Shown one piece after another: positions 47,462 through 58,020 of a DNA stretch of 64,000 nucleotides. This DNA is from Alviniconcha marisindica (lineage: Eukaryota; Mollusca; Gastropoda; Provannidae): the NCBI GenBank assembly GCA_018857735.1, contig JABMCL010002342.1, positions 622,501 to 686,500 on the forward strand, in the 5' to 3' direction. The notes beneath the pieces were generated by a model. The model saw only the letters and a list, made by a program, of their open reading frames with translations, searched no databases and had not been told where the DNA came from. Every line of letters starts with the position of its first letter. The stretch's first letter is position 1. The translations under genes were made by a program, and so were the position numbers.

Positions 47462-48135
47462 AAAGTGGAGGGGGCAAAGTGGGAGAGGGGGAAAGGGGAG
47501 AGAGGGAAGGGAGGCAGAGTGGGAGAGAGAGAGGGAGGGGGGGGCAAAGGGGGAGAGAGGGAAGGGGGCAAAGTGGGAGAGAGGGAGGAGGGGGGAGGGG
47601 GAGAGGGAAGAGGGGAAAGAGGGGGGGGGGAAAGTGGAGGGGGGGGGCAAAGTGGGAGAGAGGGGAAGGGGGCAAAGTGGGAGAGAGGGAAGGGGGAAAG
47701 GGAGAGAGGGGAGGGCAAAGTGGGAGAGAGGGGAAGGGGGCAGAGTGGGAGAGAGGAGAGAGGGAGGAAGGGGGGGGGGCAAAGTGGGAGAGAGGGGAAG
47801 GGGGGAAAAAGTGGGAGAGAGGGAGGGGGGGGGGGCAAGTGGGAGAGAGGGGAAGGGGGGCAGAGTGGGAGAGAGGGGGGGGGGGGGCAAAGTGGGAGAG
47901 AGGGGAAGGGGGGCAAAGTGGGAGAGAGGGAGGAAGGGGGGGGCAAAGTGGAGAGAGGGGAAGGGGGGCAGAGTGGGAGAGAGGGAGGAAGGGGGGGGGG
48001 GCAAAGTGGGAGAGAGGGGAGGGGGGACGTGGGAGATGGGGGGGGTCAAGTGGGAGAGAGGGAAGGGGGGAACAGAGAGAGGAGAGGGTGAGGAAAGGGG
48101 GGGGGGGGGGGGCAAAGTGGGAGTGGGGGGAGGGG
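47462..48135 (+). repeat. Polypurine G-rich minisatellite
   Basis: Almost uninterrupted purine sequence is built of GGGGGCAAAGTGGGAGAGAG and GGGAAGGGG-type units with very few pyrimidines over ~670 bases. The long open frames on both strands are composition artefacts. Confidence 0.9.
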
Positions 48136-48757
48136 GAGAGAGACGCTGAAAACACGGACTGACTGGTGCCGAACTCCCTGGACCTGAGGATGTGGTGTTG
48201 TACTTGTAGACACGCCGGTTGCGAGTCTGGTTATGCTGCTGATTGACATCTTCTTCTTCTTCTTCTCGGGGAACTGGACGACACCACACTCCAAGCCTCG
48301 CTTTCCAACACCCTTCTTCTGGAGCAAGGAAGGAAATAAGGATGTCGTAAACCAGTGCTTGAAGTTAGGCTGGACACATAAAGATATTACATAGTCGGTT
48401 TTAGTATTAGATTAGGCTGACTAGTTAGGTAACGTGGGGGAGAGTGGGGGTCTAAATACGTGGGCTTTAGTGGCGTTGGCCTTTGCCTGTAGTGTGCTCG
48501 GAGGTGTTTGGCTTGTGAACACGTGCGTGCTGTCAACTGTCTGTATCTATTGCTGATTGACCTCTTGTTGTTTTCAGACGGGGCGGGCGAGAAGCTGGTT
48601 TCTAGGTTAAGGTTACGGTGAATTCATGGCATAATTAAGTAGGTTGATGGGGGGGGGGGGGGGGGGGGGGGGCGTCTAGCCAGACTAGTGTCGTAGACAG
48701 TAGCCGTCTGCTGGCTGCCGTGTTAAAGGTGGGTTTGTAGACTTGTAGTTGTAGTTG

Positions 48758-48852
48758 CCGAGCTCAGGAGCTGTGTGAAAGTCGAGGTGGCCGTCTTGCG
48801 CCCTCGACCCTAATAAGCCTCCGGTTTATGTGGACGTAAAGCAACACTCAAC
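48758..48852 (+). repeat. Dispersed CAGGAGCT-type module
   Basis: GAGCTCAGGAGCTGTGTGAA, AGTCGAGGTGGCCGTC and ATGTGGACGTAAAGCAACAC are present. Confidence 0.75.
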
Positions 48853-49311
48853 CAGCCAACTTGTAGCTGTACCTGCCCCTACGGATTGCTCAGTAACCTC
48901 TGGTTGTTCTGGGACTGAACAGGTGAGAAGAGCTTGTTTTAGGTTAGGACGGTTTAATCGCTTAATATGGTAGGTTCAACTGGGGGAGGGGAGGTGAGGG
49001 GCGGAGGTATAAAACCATATATAGACCATTCCCATGAGAGGAAATTTTAGAGTGCTCTGTCCCTGCGTAAGGCGGAAGTTTGTTGAAAGGAGGTGGAAGG
49101 ACGTGAATAAAAATTGCAGAGATTAACTGCCGACAAAAAACTGCGGAAAGTTAGGTGGTCGCCTCTCAAAGAAACTGGTCAGAAAAGTGACAGCATGTTT
49201 GCCACTATAATCCGCACAGCTTTGTTTTATACTGTTTTATTTACTTTATTTCGAACAGAATTCTTTCAGTATCCTGATACTTTTAAAAAACTAGAGCCGT
49301 GGAGTCATAGT

Positions 49312-49592
49312 TCAGGAGCTGTGTGAGAGTCGAGGTGGCCGTCCTGAGCTGTCCGTCCTAACGAGCCTTATGGTTTCCGTGGACTTACAGCAGTATTGAA
49401 CTATGCTTCGGCATTGGTCCCAGCTTGTCCCTAATATGTCAACCGAACGACATCCGAGGACATTAAGCGACACCGGAAGAAGAAGAAGAAGAAGAGCCGT
49501 GGAGCTGTGTGAAAGCCGAGGTGGACGTCCTGGGTTCCAGTCCCTAATACTTGAAAACTACGGTTTCTGTGGACGTAAAGCAACACTTCAAC
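49312..49592 (+). repeat. Two dispersed CAGGAGCT-type modules
   Basis: One copy at about 49312-49400 and one at 49497-49592 are separated by unique sequence with (GAA)n. Confidence 0.7.
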
Positions 49593-49765
49593 GAGCCGTG
49601 GTAGGTTCCCTGTCTGTCGTGTTGGAGATCGGTTTGTAGACACTTGAGTTGTCTCTGAGTTTTGCCGAGTGACCTCTGTTTGTTTTCAGTCTGCAGAACG
49701 GGCGAGAGGAGCTTGTTTTCGGTCAGGGCGAGCTTATCACGTGATTGGTTAGGTTGAATTGGATG

Positions 49766-49794
49766 GTGGGGGGGGGGGGGGGGGGGGGGGGGGG
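49766..49794. repeat. Poly-G homopolymer, ~29 bases
   Basis: It lies at the conserved G-run position of the long-period repeat. Confidence 0.95.
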
Positions 49795-50454
49795 GTCCTG
49801 AAACCATAAACTATTGCCGGGGTCCCCATGCAGCCATTCTGGAGGTCGGTTTGTAAACACTCAGTGTCTCTGCCTATTGCTGACTGACCTCTTGTTGTTC
49901 TGAGACTGAATAGGTGAGAAGAGCGTGTGGGTTAGGACGGGTTAATCGCGTAAGTAATTAGGCTAGAAGGGAGTTGGGGGGGGGGGGGGGGCGTCTTTTA
50001 AACAAGGACTAGTCGGGTCATAGTCCGCTGGCCGCACTGTTAGTGTTAGAGGTTGCTATGTGGACACGTGCAAAGTACTATGTGTCTGTCTCTATTGACT
50101 GAACAAGTAAGGAAGAGCGTGTTTCAGAGCGTTGCAAAACAGCCGGGTGTTGCTGAAGTAGGCGAGTGTTGTTGAAAATATGCGAGTGTTGTTACCAGTT
50201 GCAAGTCACCTTGTTTAGCGGTGCACGGGCAAGCTGTATGTGTGGATCAGTCTTGGTGATTCAAGAACAACCACAACAAAAGAAACGAGTTGCATATCAC
50301 CTCGACCACTCACCGTGGTGTACAGACCTTGTTTGTTCACCCTTTCTGCTTTGCACTGATTGACAGCTCGTGTGTGTTTACTGAGCGCGGATAAAATGGT
50401 TCGATTTGAAAAAGGTGTTCGCAGAATTTGCTTCCTCTTTTCTCGGGGCCTCCG

Positions 50455-50835
50455 TCAGTTCGGATGGCGTCAGTTTTGGACCCTGTTGGGATGGTGTCAG
50501 TGTCCGTTTTGGTCCCAGTTGGGATCGTGTCAGTTTTGGACCCAGTTGGGATGGTGTTAGTGTCAGTTTGGGACCCAGTTGGGATGGTGTCAGTGTCAGT
50601 TTGGGACCCACTTGGGATGATGTCAGTGTCAGTTTTGGTCCCAGATGGGATCATGCCAATTTTTGTCCCAGTTAGGATGGTGTCAGTTTGGGACCCAGTT
50701 GGGATGGTGTCAGTTTGGGACCCAGTTGGGTTGTTGGCGGTTTTGGACGCAGTTGGAAGAGTGTCCGTTTTAGACTGTTTGGATAGTCAGCTGTTGTTTG
50801 GGAGAGTGTCAGTTTGGACCCATTTGGGGACTGCT
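50455..50835 (+). repeat. ~33-bp minisatellite
   Basis: About eleven copies of GGGATGGTGTCAGTGTCAGT plus TTGGGACCCAGTT are present. Confidence 0.9.
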
Positions 50836-50838
50836 TGC

Positions 50839-50875
50839 CAACCTAACGCCGTACCGCTAGGCCAAACCGGCTCAT
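50839..50875 (-). mobile_element. SINE head remnant
   Basis: The reverse complement begins GAGCCGGTTTGGCCTAGCGG, the family's first ~37 bases only. It follows a 33-bp minisatellite. Confidence 0.65.
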
Positions 50876-51094
50876 AATGTTGATTCCTAGGTTAGAATTT
50901 CATCGGCTTTATTATGCGTGTGTGCCACTGCGAGGCTTTTTGTGTTCTTTCTACGAGATGGTGGTTTGTAACCCAAGGTGGGGTGTGTTGGAAGTTGCTG
51001 CGTTCTTCTCTGTGTCTGCTTCTGTCCCGGCGAAAGTTCACAGTCTGTATTTTGTCTGGAGAGCTCTGCTGTTATTGTATTCACCTGTTGGGCA

Positions 51095-51268
51095 TCGCAC
51101 CATCGATCGCGTAGAGGAGAGAGGCGTAGAAAGGGAAAATGCCCGACGATCGATCAATCAATGTTTTATTTTATGTCTGTTCACAGCAAGGTGATAATTA
51201 TTAGGACGCCGGCCGACGCTCTAAATCCTTGAAAGGACGGGAAAGGGCCATCGTCAGTCAGACCAACA
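51095..51268 (+). mobile_element. RNase H-type LINE fragment split by a ~75-bp insert
   Basis: Bases 51095-51151 and 51227-51268 match consecutive parts of the LINE end at 53.44-53.54 kb (CACCATCGATCGC..., GAAAGGACGGGAAAGGGCC). Between them, 51152-51226 is an unrelated AT-rich insert. Confidence 0.55.
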
Positions 51269-51285
51269 ATCGAACCGCTAATTAA

Positions 51286-51495
<210 letters not shown>

Positions 51496-51719
51496 GCAAA
51501 CACTGGAACTCAACTGTTCCAAACTAAACGTTGTGGAAACTTACGACAGACGTTACAGCGTCCTAGCAACACTCAACACAGCGAAAGAGAGTGAAAGTAT
51601 TCTCGTTTGCCTATCTTGCAGACGCACGCTCAGGTAAAACAGGTTTGCAGAGAGAGAGAGAGATTTTCGTTGCCGTATCTCTCAGGTAAAACACTTTGCA
51701 TCTAGCGCAGAGAGAGGGG

Positions 51720-51753
<34 letters not shown>

Positions 51754-52159
51754 CGGGGAGTGGGGGGGGGGAGGTGAGGAGGGAGTATTTTCGTCTGCCG
51801 TATTTGTCTTGCAGGCGCGCACTCGAGTTAGACTTCGTTCGCGTTCAGCAAGAAGACAGACAGACTGGAAGGGGGGGGGGGGGGGGGAGCAGAGTGACAC
51901 AGTGAGTGAGAGAAAGATTTTCTGTGAGATCCCCGGAGAATCTGTCAGCTGTTGAATTAAGTGCTTACCGGTAGGTCGTTCAGCCTGAGGGCAGAGGGTT
52001 GTGATGGTTCACTGATTAGACCCTCACCTGATTACCATGCCGTCACGCTTCGCCGCGTCGCGGGACAAGCATTCAGTGATGCGTGCAGCTTGGGCTGGTG
52101 AGATTGAGGAGAAGTCGGCGACAATTTGACAGTGGTAGCTTTTAAGTTACAAGTTGAGG

Positions 52160-52522
52160 CACCAGTACGGTTTCAGTGTTGCGAGTCCCATATTGAGATG
52201 ATATGGCAGTACAGTTTCGAGTCCCATATTGATGTGGTATGGTAGTACAGTTTTGAGTCCCGTATTGAGATGGTATGGTATATACCGTACAGGTCTCGAG
52301 TACAGTTCCAGTACTGAGAGTCCCATATTGAGATGATGATGTGTATATAACTAACTATACGGTATAAGTTGTATCTCGAGTGCAGTTTCAATGCTGAGAG
52401 TCCCATATTGAGATGATGAGGTGTATATAAGTATACGGTATAATTTGTGTCTCGAGTGCAGTTTTACTGCTGAGAGTCCCATATGGGATCTGTGCAGTTT
52501 CAATGACGAGAGTCCCGTATTG

Positions 52523-52563
<41 letters not shown>

Positions 52564-52615
52564 TGTGTGTGTGTGTGTGTGGTATAAGTTTTGTCTCGAG
52601 TACAGTTTCATTGCT
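52160..52615 (+). repeat. Variable-length minisatellite
   Basis: Units share GAGAGTCCCATATTGAGATG and TCTCGAGTGCAGTTTCA with 35-95 bp spacing. It contains a (GAT)n tract at 52526-52562. Confidence 0.8.
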
Positions 52616-52699
52616 CGCTAAGCTATCAAAGGATAATAATTTTAAAAAGTTTTGTTTTTTGCAAGGCATCATATATAGAGATAGTGTCCAGGTTTTCAA

Positions 52700-53048
52700 G
52701 ATGTCAAGGTGAAAAAAGTTCACGTCCAGCACGACTCAGTCTTACTCTTAAACCGCGTTTCGAATCCTCTTTCCGCTCAGTGCGAGACAGCGGAAAAGAT
52801 GTCCTAAGTACACGTACAGCTCGGGAACAGTTCGCAAGGGAAGTGCCGACGCTGTTGGCAATTCAGATACGGAATATCTATGTTCGTCGGTATGTGCAAG
52901 GACGAAGGGCCAGGTACAGATCACGAAAGAAAGAAAAAAAACTGACCCTCTCTGTGATCTAACGGCACTAAAAAGGAAAAGCTGACAGTTTGAAACATCA
53001 GTGCGCATATTGATCAAGCCCGGCAGTATTTAGCATCTGGCAAGTCAG
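52700..53048 (+). other. Unique segment ending in a strong donor, candidate 5' exon
   Basis: Sequence unlike the flanking repeats ends in CAAGTCAG|GTAAGTACGG. It has an open frame over part of its length but no recognisable protein. Confidence 0.2.
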
Positions 53049-53231
53049 GTAAGTACGGTTTTTATGAGTGGAAACCCGTTTCGAAAACTTCAAACGGCAT
53101 GCCTGTAAGCATCACTTTTTACTTGTTGTTAATTTCTCCCTTTACCCTCGCCTCCGTACTTGAGAAAGGGTTTAAAGATGATATAATTATGCTATATGAG
53201 AAGAGTTTTGAAAAGTGCATTAGCTTGTCAC

Positions 53232-53281
53232 GGTCGCCCTGATATAACCCAAGTTTTTGATTGGGCGTAAAACGTCAAGTT
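53232..53281 (+). repeat. Dispersed module joined to LINE fragment
   Basis: GCCCTGATATAACCCAAGTT then TTTGATTGGGCGTAAAACG is present directly before the RNase H-type LINE piece. Confidence 0.65.
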
Positions 53282-53647
53282 GTCACAGAGTTTCACTCTG
53301 GACATGCCGGACTGAAGGGAAATGACAGAGCAGATAGACTGGCGGGCAAAGCAACCCTCACGAGTGGTTCTCTTCTCGGAAGATCTGAAGTGTTGAGAAG
53401 CTTGAGACACTCGCTACCTGTGGGCACGAAGCCAAGACATCACACCATCGATCGCCTGGAGGAGAGAGGCGTGGAAAGAGGAAGCGCTCGAAGATCTTTT
53501 TCGAAAGGACGAGAGAGGGCCATCGTCAATCAAATGAACATTGGAACTGTTTCAAAGGCAACGTTGGGGAAACTTCTGAGAGACGGGGTGGAGGGCATAT
53601 GGGCTTTTCCGAGCGCATAGATACCACATTGAACTGAACTGAACAGA
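53281..53647 (+). mobile_element. LINE 3' end with C-terminal RNase H-type domain, truncated
   Basis: An open frame contains HAGLKGNDRADRLAGKA, the C-terminal RNase H signature of LINE polymerases. It continues through HHTIDRLEERGVERGSAR and GRERAIVNQMNIGTVSKATL to a stop near 53618. This frame is intact for ~110 codons, so the copy is fairly young, but the 5' part is absent. It directly follows a copy of the ATAACC...GGTTGACTGGGCG module. Confidence 0.8.
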
Positions 53648-53667
53648 GTTTGATCATCTTGAGCCTG

Positions 53668-53735
53668 AAGCGACCCTGCGCTGTTGGGGTAACGGGATGT
53701 TAAAATCAGATGACTAGCTAACCAACTTACTAACT
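53668..53735 (+). repeat. Dispersed GTTAAAATC tail module
   Basis: AGCGACCCTGCGCTGTTGGG, GATGTTAAAATCAGATGACT and CTAACTCG lie just after the LINE fragment; it may be that LINE's natural 3' tail. Confidence 0.6.
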
Positions 53736-54079
53736 CGTTCACTTATTTACCCACTCCGCCATCCCACCACGTTCGTGACCCTCAATGTGTGCGGGCATCG
53801 ACGAGAAGCGTGACTGACCAGCTTTCCCGTCTAGTCCCCTTCAGTGTTGTAGGTATCGGTCTATGGCTGTAGGCTTGTAGATTGTGAAATCCTGGTAGGG
53901 CGCTGCAGCTCCGCCTCTCCTCTCCTCTCGCCGGCCGCCAAGGACCGATTTAGGACCGGGCTTAGTCATGATATTGACAGGTGTGTGCCTCCCGTGCGAT
54001 CGGCCCCAGCCCCTCCTACTCCTAGCTTCGTCTCAGCTGGGACTAAAAACAGGCCGGTCCTCCACGCGGCGTGGGTCAA

Positions 54080-54196
54080 CAGACTGTGCCACCGAGAGAG
54101 AGAGAGGGAAAGAGAGAGAGAGAAGACTTTGCCACCTACAGAGAGAGAGAGAGAGAAAGAGAGAGAGGGGGAGAGGGAGAGACATACAGTGCCATC

Positions 54197-54240
<44 letters not shown>

Positions 54241-54334
54241 ATACAGTGCCATCTAGAGAGAGAGAGAAGACTGTGCCACCTCCAGAGAGAGAGAGGAGAG
54301 AGTGTGTGTGTGTGGGTGTGTGTGTGTGTGAGAG

Positions 54335-54394
<60 letters not shown>

Positions 54395-54490
54395 GCCACC
54401 TACAGAGAGAGAGAGAGAGAGGGAGAGCGGACTGCCAGAGAGTGAGAGAGAGCAGACTGTGCCAGATACAGAGAAAGAGAGAGAGTCGAT
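54080..54490 (+). repeat. (GA)n-rich minisatellite with a TGCCACCTACAG spacer
   Basis: (GA)n blocks alternate with CTGTGCCACCTACAGAGAGA or AGTGCCATCTAGAGAG spacers, at least seven times. Confidence 0.8.
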
Positions 54491-54596
54491 CGTGAGCCGG
54501 AAGGGAAACTGGCCGTGCCGTGTGCGACTGACTGGCCTTTAAAGGAAAAGTCCAAGGTTTTTAAATATGCAGAATGACCAGCGGCCAGCGGTTTCA

Positions 54597-54690
54597 AGTG
54601 AGCCGGTGTGACCCAGGCGGTGAGGCAGCTAGGCTGGTACAGTGGGGGGGAGAACGACCTCGGTTCGGCTCGCCTCTCTCTTCAGAGCGT
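54597..54690 (+). mobile_element. SINE head fragment
   Basis: GTGAGCCGG...GGCGGTGAGGCAGCTAGGCTGG and CTCGGTTCGGCTCGCC match the tRNA-like head with substitutions. A dispersed CAGGAGCT-type module follows. Confidence 0.55.
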
Positions 54691-55022
54691 GGCTGAGGAC
54701 CTGTGTGTGAAAGTCGACGAGGCCGTCCTGGGCTCCCCGTCTCTAATAGTTCTTATGGTCTCTCTCAGGACGTGAAGCAACACTGAACTGGAACACTCTC
54801 TCTTCAGAACTCAGGAGCAGTCCTGGGCTCCCCGTCCCTAATAGTCCTTATCAGTGACCTTGGACGTAAAGCGACCTTGGACTCGAACCCTCTTCAAAAG
54901 TTGTGGTCTGTGGACGCTGTCTTCAGAGCTCAGGGACTGTGTGAGTGAAAGTCGAGGTGGCCGTCCCGGGCTTACCGGCCCGACTACGTGCTGTCTCCGT
55001 GGACGTAAAGCAACGCTGAACT
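54690..55022 (+). repeat. Cluster of CAGGAGCT-type module copies
   Basis: Three partial or complete copies (about 54695-54795, 54820-54885, 54935-55022) lie between two SINE pieces. Confidence 0.7.
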
Positions 55023-55270
55023 CCAGACTGGACGCTGTCTTGTGATTCTGCCTCTCACAAACAATGAAACATTAGAATGGTTCTTCTCATCGCTGCCCGT
55101 CTTAGCGCGGGAGTCCTTCATTCTACAGTGGCGATAGTGTAGCGTTCGGAACAGCCGTCTCCCTCTCCCTCTCCTCCCCCCACCCCCCACGGCCACCTCC
55201 CGGGATCTTTGTCCTCACCAGTACCTCAGTCTTCCGAGACAATTCGGCGTTAAAGAACGTTCAACCAACC
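55023..55270 (+). mobile_element. tRNA-derived SINE body, 5'-truncated
   Basis: It starts at GACGCTGTCTTGTGATTC and continues ATGAAACATTAGAATGG. It has the alternative 3' end (CTCACCAGTACCTCAG...GAGACAATT) shared with 39.9-40.3 kb. Confidence 0.7.
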
Positions 55271-55637
55271 GACGCCAGGTTTGAGAGTTTTCTGAGGATA
55301 TTTATGACAATTGCAGTGTCACTGTAGTGTGTACCCAAACGAGTGCAGCAGTGGTGCTTCGCGGGTCTGCTGACACCCGATTCGTGGGCTACGTGACTGA
55401 CTGTGTGCGAGAGCAGCAGACAGCAAGGTAGGGTCGCTTTGATGTTCGAGTAAGCCTCTCAGTCGAGCTCGGAGAGTTACTATCCGCACACACACACACA
55501 AAAATGCTGTCATAAATTTAATGTCGCGTTGGATGTGACTTTGAATAGTCAGCGTTTAAATCATCTTTGCAAGACTAAAAGGGTTAGGAAACAGTTTTGG
55601 AAAACTCTCTCTCTCTCCCTCTCACGCACGCACACAC

Positions 55638-55674
<37 letters not shown>

Positions 55675-55712
55675 CACCACACACACACACACACACACAC
55701 TCTCTCTCTCTT
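55638..55712. repeat. (CA)n-(TC)n compound microsatellite
   Basis: CA runs broken by AGCACC and followed by a short TC run. Confidence 0.93.
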
Positions 55713-55952
55713 CTAACACACACACACCACTACCTCCACCACCACCACCAACAACAACACAAACAACAAAGTACGGTTAGTCCACAGTCCACAGATCCCA
55801 AACCGTGCAACATTTCAAACCGCCGATTCAAAACTGAGTCATTGGTCGACTGAGGTAGTAGTTGACTCACTCAAATCCAATAAGGGTGTGTTCGTGTGTA
55901 TTCGTGCTTTACTGCGCACGCACGCATGCACGCACACACACTCGCACGCACG

Positions 55953-55954
55953 CA

Positions 55955-56040
<86 letters not shown>
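55953..56040. repeat. (CA)n microsatellite
   Basis: Perfect run of ~88 bases. Confidence 0.97.
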
Positions 56041-56042
<2 letters not shown>

Positions 56043-56194
56043 TGCGTGTGCGCGTGTTTCGGTCGTCTCATAGTATCTCTAACACTGACTGCTCATCGGA
56101 ACAGCAGAACGATTTCTAGCGGTCAGTCACGGCGAGAGTGTATAAATATTACGGTTAAAGTAACAGACGTGCTGCATACAGGTGACTGACGCGG

Positions 56195-56470
56195 ACTCAA
56201 AATTCCTGTCGTAGCTGGCAGCACCCCTGAGCAGCCTTAGTTCTCCAGTCTTACCCCCGTTTCCGGGTGGTCCCCTGGGATCCCAGCAGCCGGCGCTGGA
56301 ATTTGATCTGATCTGGGCCCTAATTGCCTCCCCTCACAGCAAGCCGTTTGTTCCGATCGGATCCAACTGCCCCGGGCCATTGTTTCCCCCTTGCGGGTTT
56401 CCAGTCAAAAAGACCGCGTAACACGCTTAGGCTACGCAACAACGCCGGACTGGACTCAGCAGAGCGGCTG
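56195..56470. promoter_or_regulatory. Unique complex segment, candidate regulatory element
   Basis: GC-balanced, repeat-free sequence includes GGGCCCTAATTGCC and CCATTGTTTCCCCC. It stands out among microsatellites and modules. Confidence 0.2.
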
Positions 56471-56539
56471 AGGTCGGTGGTCTTTCTATATTAGGTCCGT
56501 GCTGGACCTACATATAATTATGTAGGCCCGTGACTGGGT

Positions 56540-56880
56540 CATCTCAAAGCTCAGGAGCTGTGTATGTGTGAAAGTCGAGGTGGCCGTCCTGGGCTCCCCC
56601 GTCCCTAATAGTCCTTCACTCCTATCAGTCTGTACAGTGTGTGTGTGTGTGTGTGCGTGTGCGTGTGCGTGCGTGCGTGTGTATCTTTTGCATAATTATG
56701 CTTGAACACTTGTCGATATATAAATTATTGTTTTTTTGGATAACATTTTCCATCTCGATGTACATTATGTGTGTATGCTTGTTCAGCGCTTTGAGCCGCA
56801 GGGTAGGTGCTTTACAAATTTCCATTATTATTATTATTATGGTCTCTGTGGACGTAAAGCAACACTGAACTGTCAGGGGA
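56540..56880 (+). repeat. CAGGAGCT-type module split by a nested insertion
   Basis: The module breaks after CCCTAATAGTCCTT and resumes at TATGGTCTCTGTGGACG near 56838. The ~225-bp insert has a (GT)n start and ends in GCGCTTTGAGCC...CATTATTATTATTAT. Confidence 0.7.
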
Positions 56881-56930
56881 GATCAGAGCACAGGAGCTGT
56901 CAGACAGTCGAACTTAACGACCCGACGCTC

Positions 56931-57495
56931 AAGCTCAGGAGCTGTTGTGTGAAAGTCGAGGTGCCGTCCTGGGCTCCCTGTCCCTAATAGTCCATATGGT
57001 CTCTGTGGACTTAAAGCAACATTGGACTTGAACACTCTCTCCCTCTCAGAGCTCAGGAGCTGTGTGAAAGTCGAGGTGACCGTCCTGGGCTCCCTGTCCC
57101 TAATAGTCCATACGGTCTCTGTGGACTTAAAGCAACATTGGACTTGAACACTCTCTCCCTCTCAGAGCTCAGGAGCTGTGTGTGAAAGTCGAGGTGACCG
57201 TCCTGGGCTCCCTGTCCCTAATAGTCCTTATGGTCTCTGTGGACTTAAAGCAACATGGACTTGAACACTCTCTCCCTCTCGGAGCTCAGGAGCTGTGTGA
57301 AAGTCGAGGTGACCGTCCTGGGCTCCCTGTCCCTAATAGTCCATACGGTCTCTGTGGACTTAAAGCAACATTGGACTTGAACACTCTCTCCCTCTCAGAG
57401 CTCAGGAGCTGTGTGTGAAAGTCGAGGTGGCCGCCCTGAGCTCCCCGTCCCAAATGGTCCTTATAGTCTCTGTGGACGTAAAGCAACGTTGAACC
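56931..57495 (+). repeat. Five tandem ~117-bp copies of a dispersed module
   Basis: Each copy contains AGCTCAGGAGCTGTGTGAAA, GTCGAGGTGACCGTCCTGGG and TCTGTGGACTTAAAGCAACA. Single copies of this module are scattered from 40.7 to 57.8 kb. Confidence 0.88.
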
Positions 57496-57557
57496 TGAAG
57501 GGTGTCAGCCTTTGTCGCTAATACGTGAGAGCGAACATCCGAGTGTCAGACGGTCTT

Positions 57558-57690
57558 CTAACCAAATGCCTAGCGGTAAGGCGCTAGGTCGGTGAGCGGA
57601 TGACGTCGGTTCGATTCCCCGCCGTCGACTATCCTTTCTGTCTTGTAAAGTTTGTGGTTCGTGGACACCGTTTTGAGTGACAGCCTGTTT
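57558..57690 (+). mobile_element. SINE, 3'-truncated
   Basis: The head (GCCTAGCGGTAAGGCGC, GGTTCGATTCCCC) and the first part of the body (GGTTCGTGGACACCG) are present; it then stops and an inverted dispersed module follows. Confidence 0.65.
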
Positions 57691-57694
57691 GGCT

Positions 57695-57792
57695 TGGTTG
57701 AAGTGTTGCTTTACGTCCACAGAAACCGTAGGTTTATTAGGGACGGGAGCCCAGGACGTCCACCTCGACTTTTACACAGCTCCTGAGCTCTG
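57695..57792 (-). repeat. Dispersed CAGGAGCT-type module, inverted
   Basis: The reverse complement reads GAGCTCAGGAGCTGTGTAAA and on to GTGGACGTAAAGCAACACTT. It lies between two SINE copies. Confidence 0.75.
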
Positions 57793-57794
57793 AC

Positions 57795-58020
57795 CCTGTT
57801 TGGCCTGGCCATGGACTTATATATAGGTCCATGGCCTGGCGGTAGGGCGTTAGGCTGGTAAGCAGAAGGACCTCGGTTCGATTCCGCCTCGGCTCTCCTT
57901 TCTCTTCAAAAAGGTTGTGGTTGGTGGACACCGTCTTCGTGACTTTGCCGTCTCACAGTTAATGAAACTTTAAGATGGGCTCCCTCTAGTTGCCCATCTG
58001 AATGCAGGAATGCGCGAACT
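57795..58020 (+). mobile_element. tRNA-derived SINE with a small palindromic insertion in the head
   Basis: The head and body are recognisable (GGCGTTAGGCTGGTAAGCAG, GGTTCGATTCC, GGACACCGTC). Just after TTTGGCCTGG a GGCCATGGAC...GTCCATGGCC palindrome splits the A-box region. Confidence 0.7.
57811..57845. repeat. Short palindrome GGCCATGGAC...GTCCATGGCC
   Basis: Ten-base arms with a TTATATATAG loop interrupt a SINE head. Confidence 0.7.

Larger units (their letters stand above)
47340..50130 (+). repeat. Long-period degenerate repeat with embedded poly-G
   Basis: Units at about 47.34, 48.55, 48.88, 49.65, 49.86 and 50.09 kb share a TATTGCTGATTGACCTCTTG core, then GTGAGAAGAGCTTGTTTTAG, then GGTTAATCGCGTAATTAGG, then in most units a long G run. 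Spacing is uneven because other modules and the polypurine array lie between units. Confidence 0.65.

Noticed and set aside
47400..48289. Overlapping open frames of 171-287 codons on both strands
   Set aside because: They come from the polypurine tract, which has almost no stop codons on either strand; the peptides are Gly/Glu/Arg or Pro/Ser/Leu low complexity.
52503..52712. Poly-Asp open frame
   Set aside because: Translation of a (GAT)n microsatellite.
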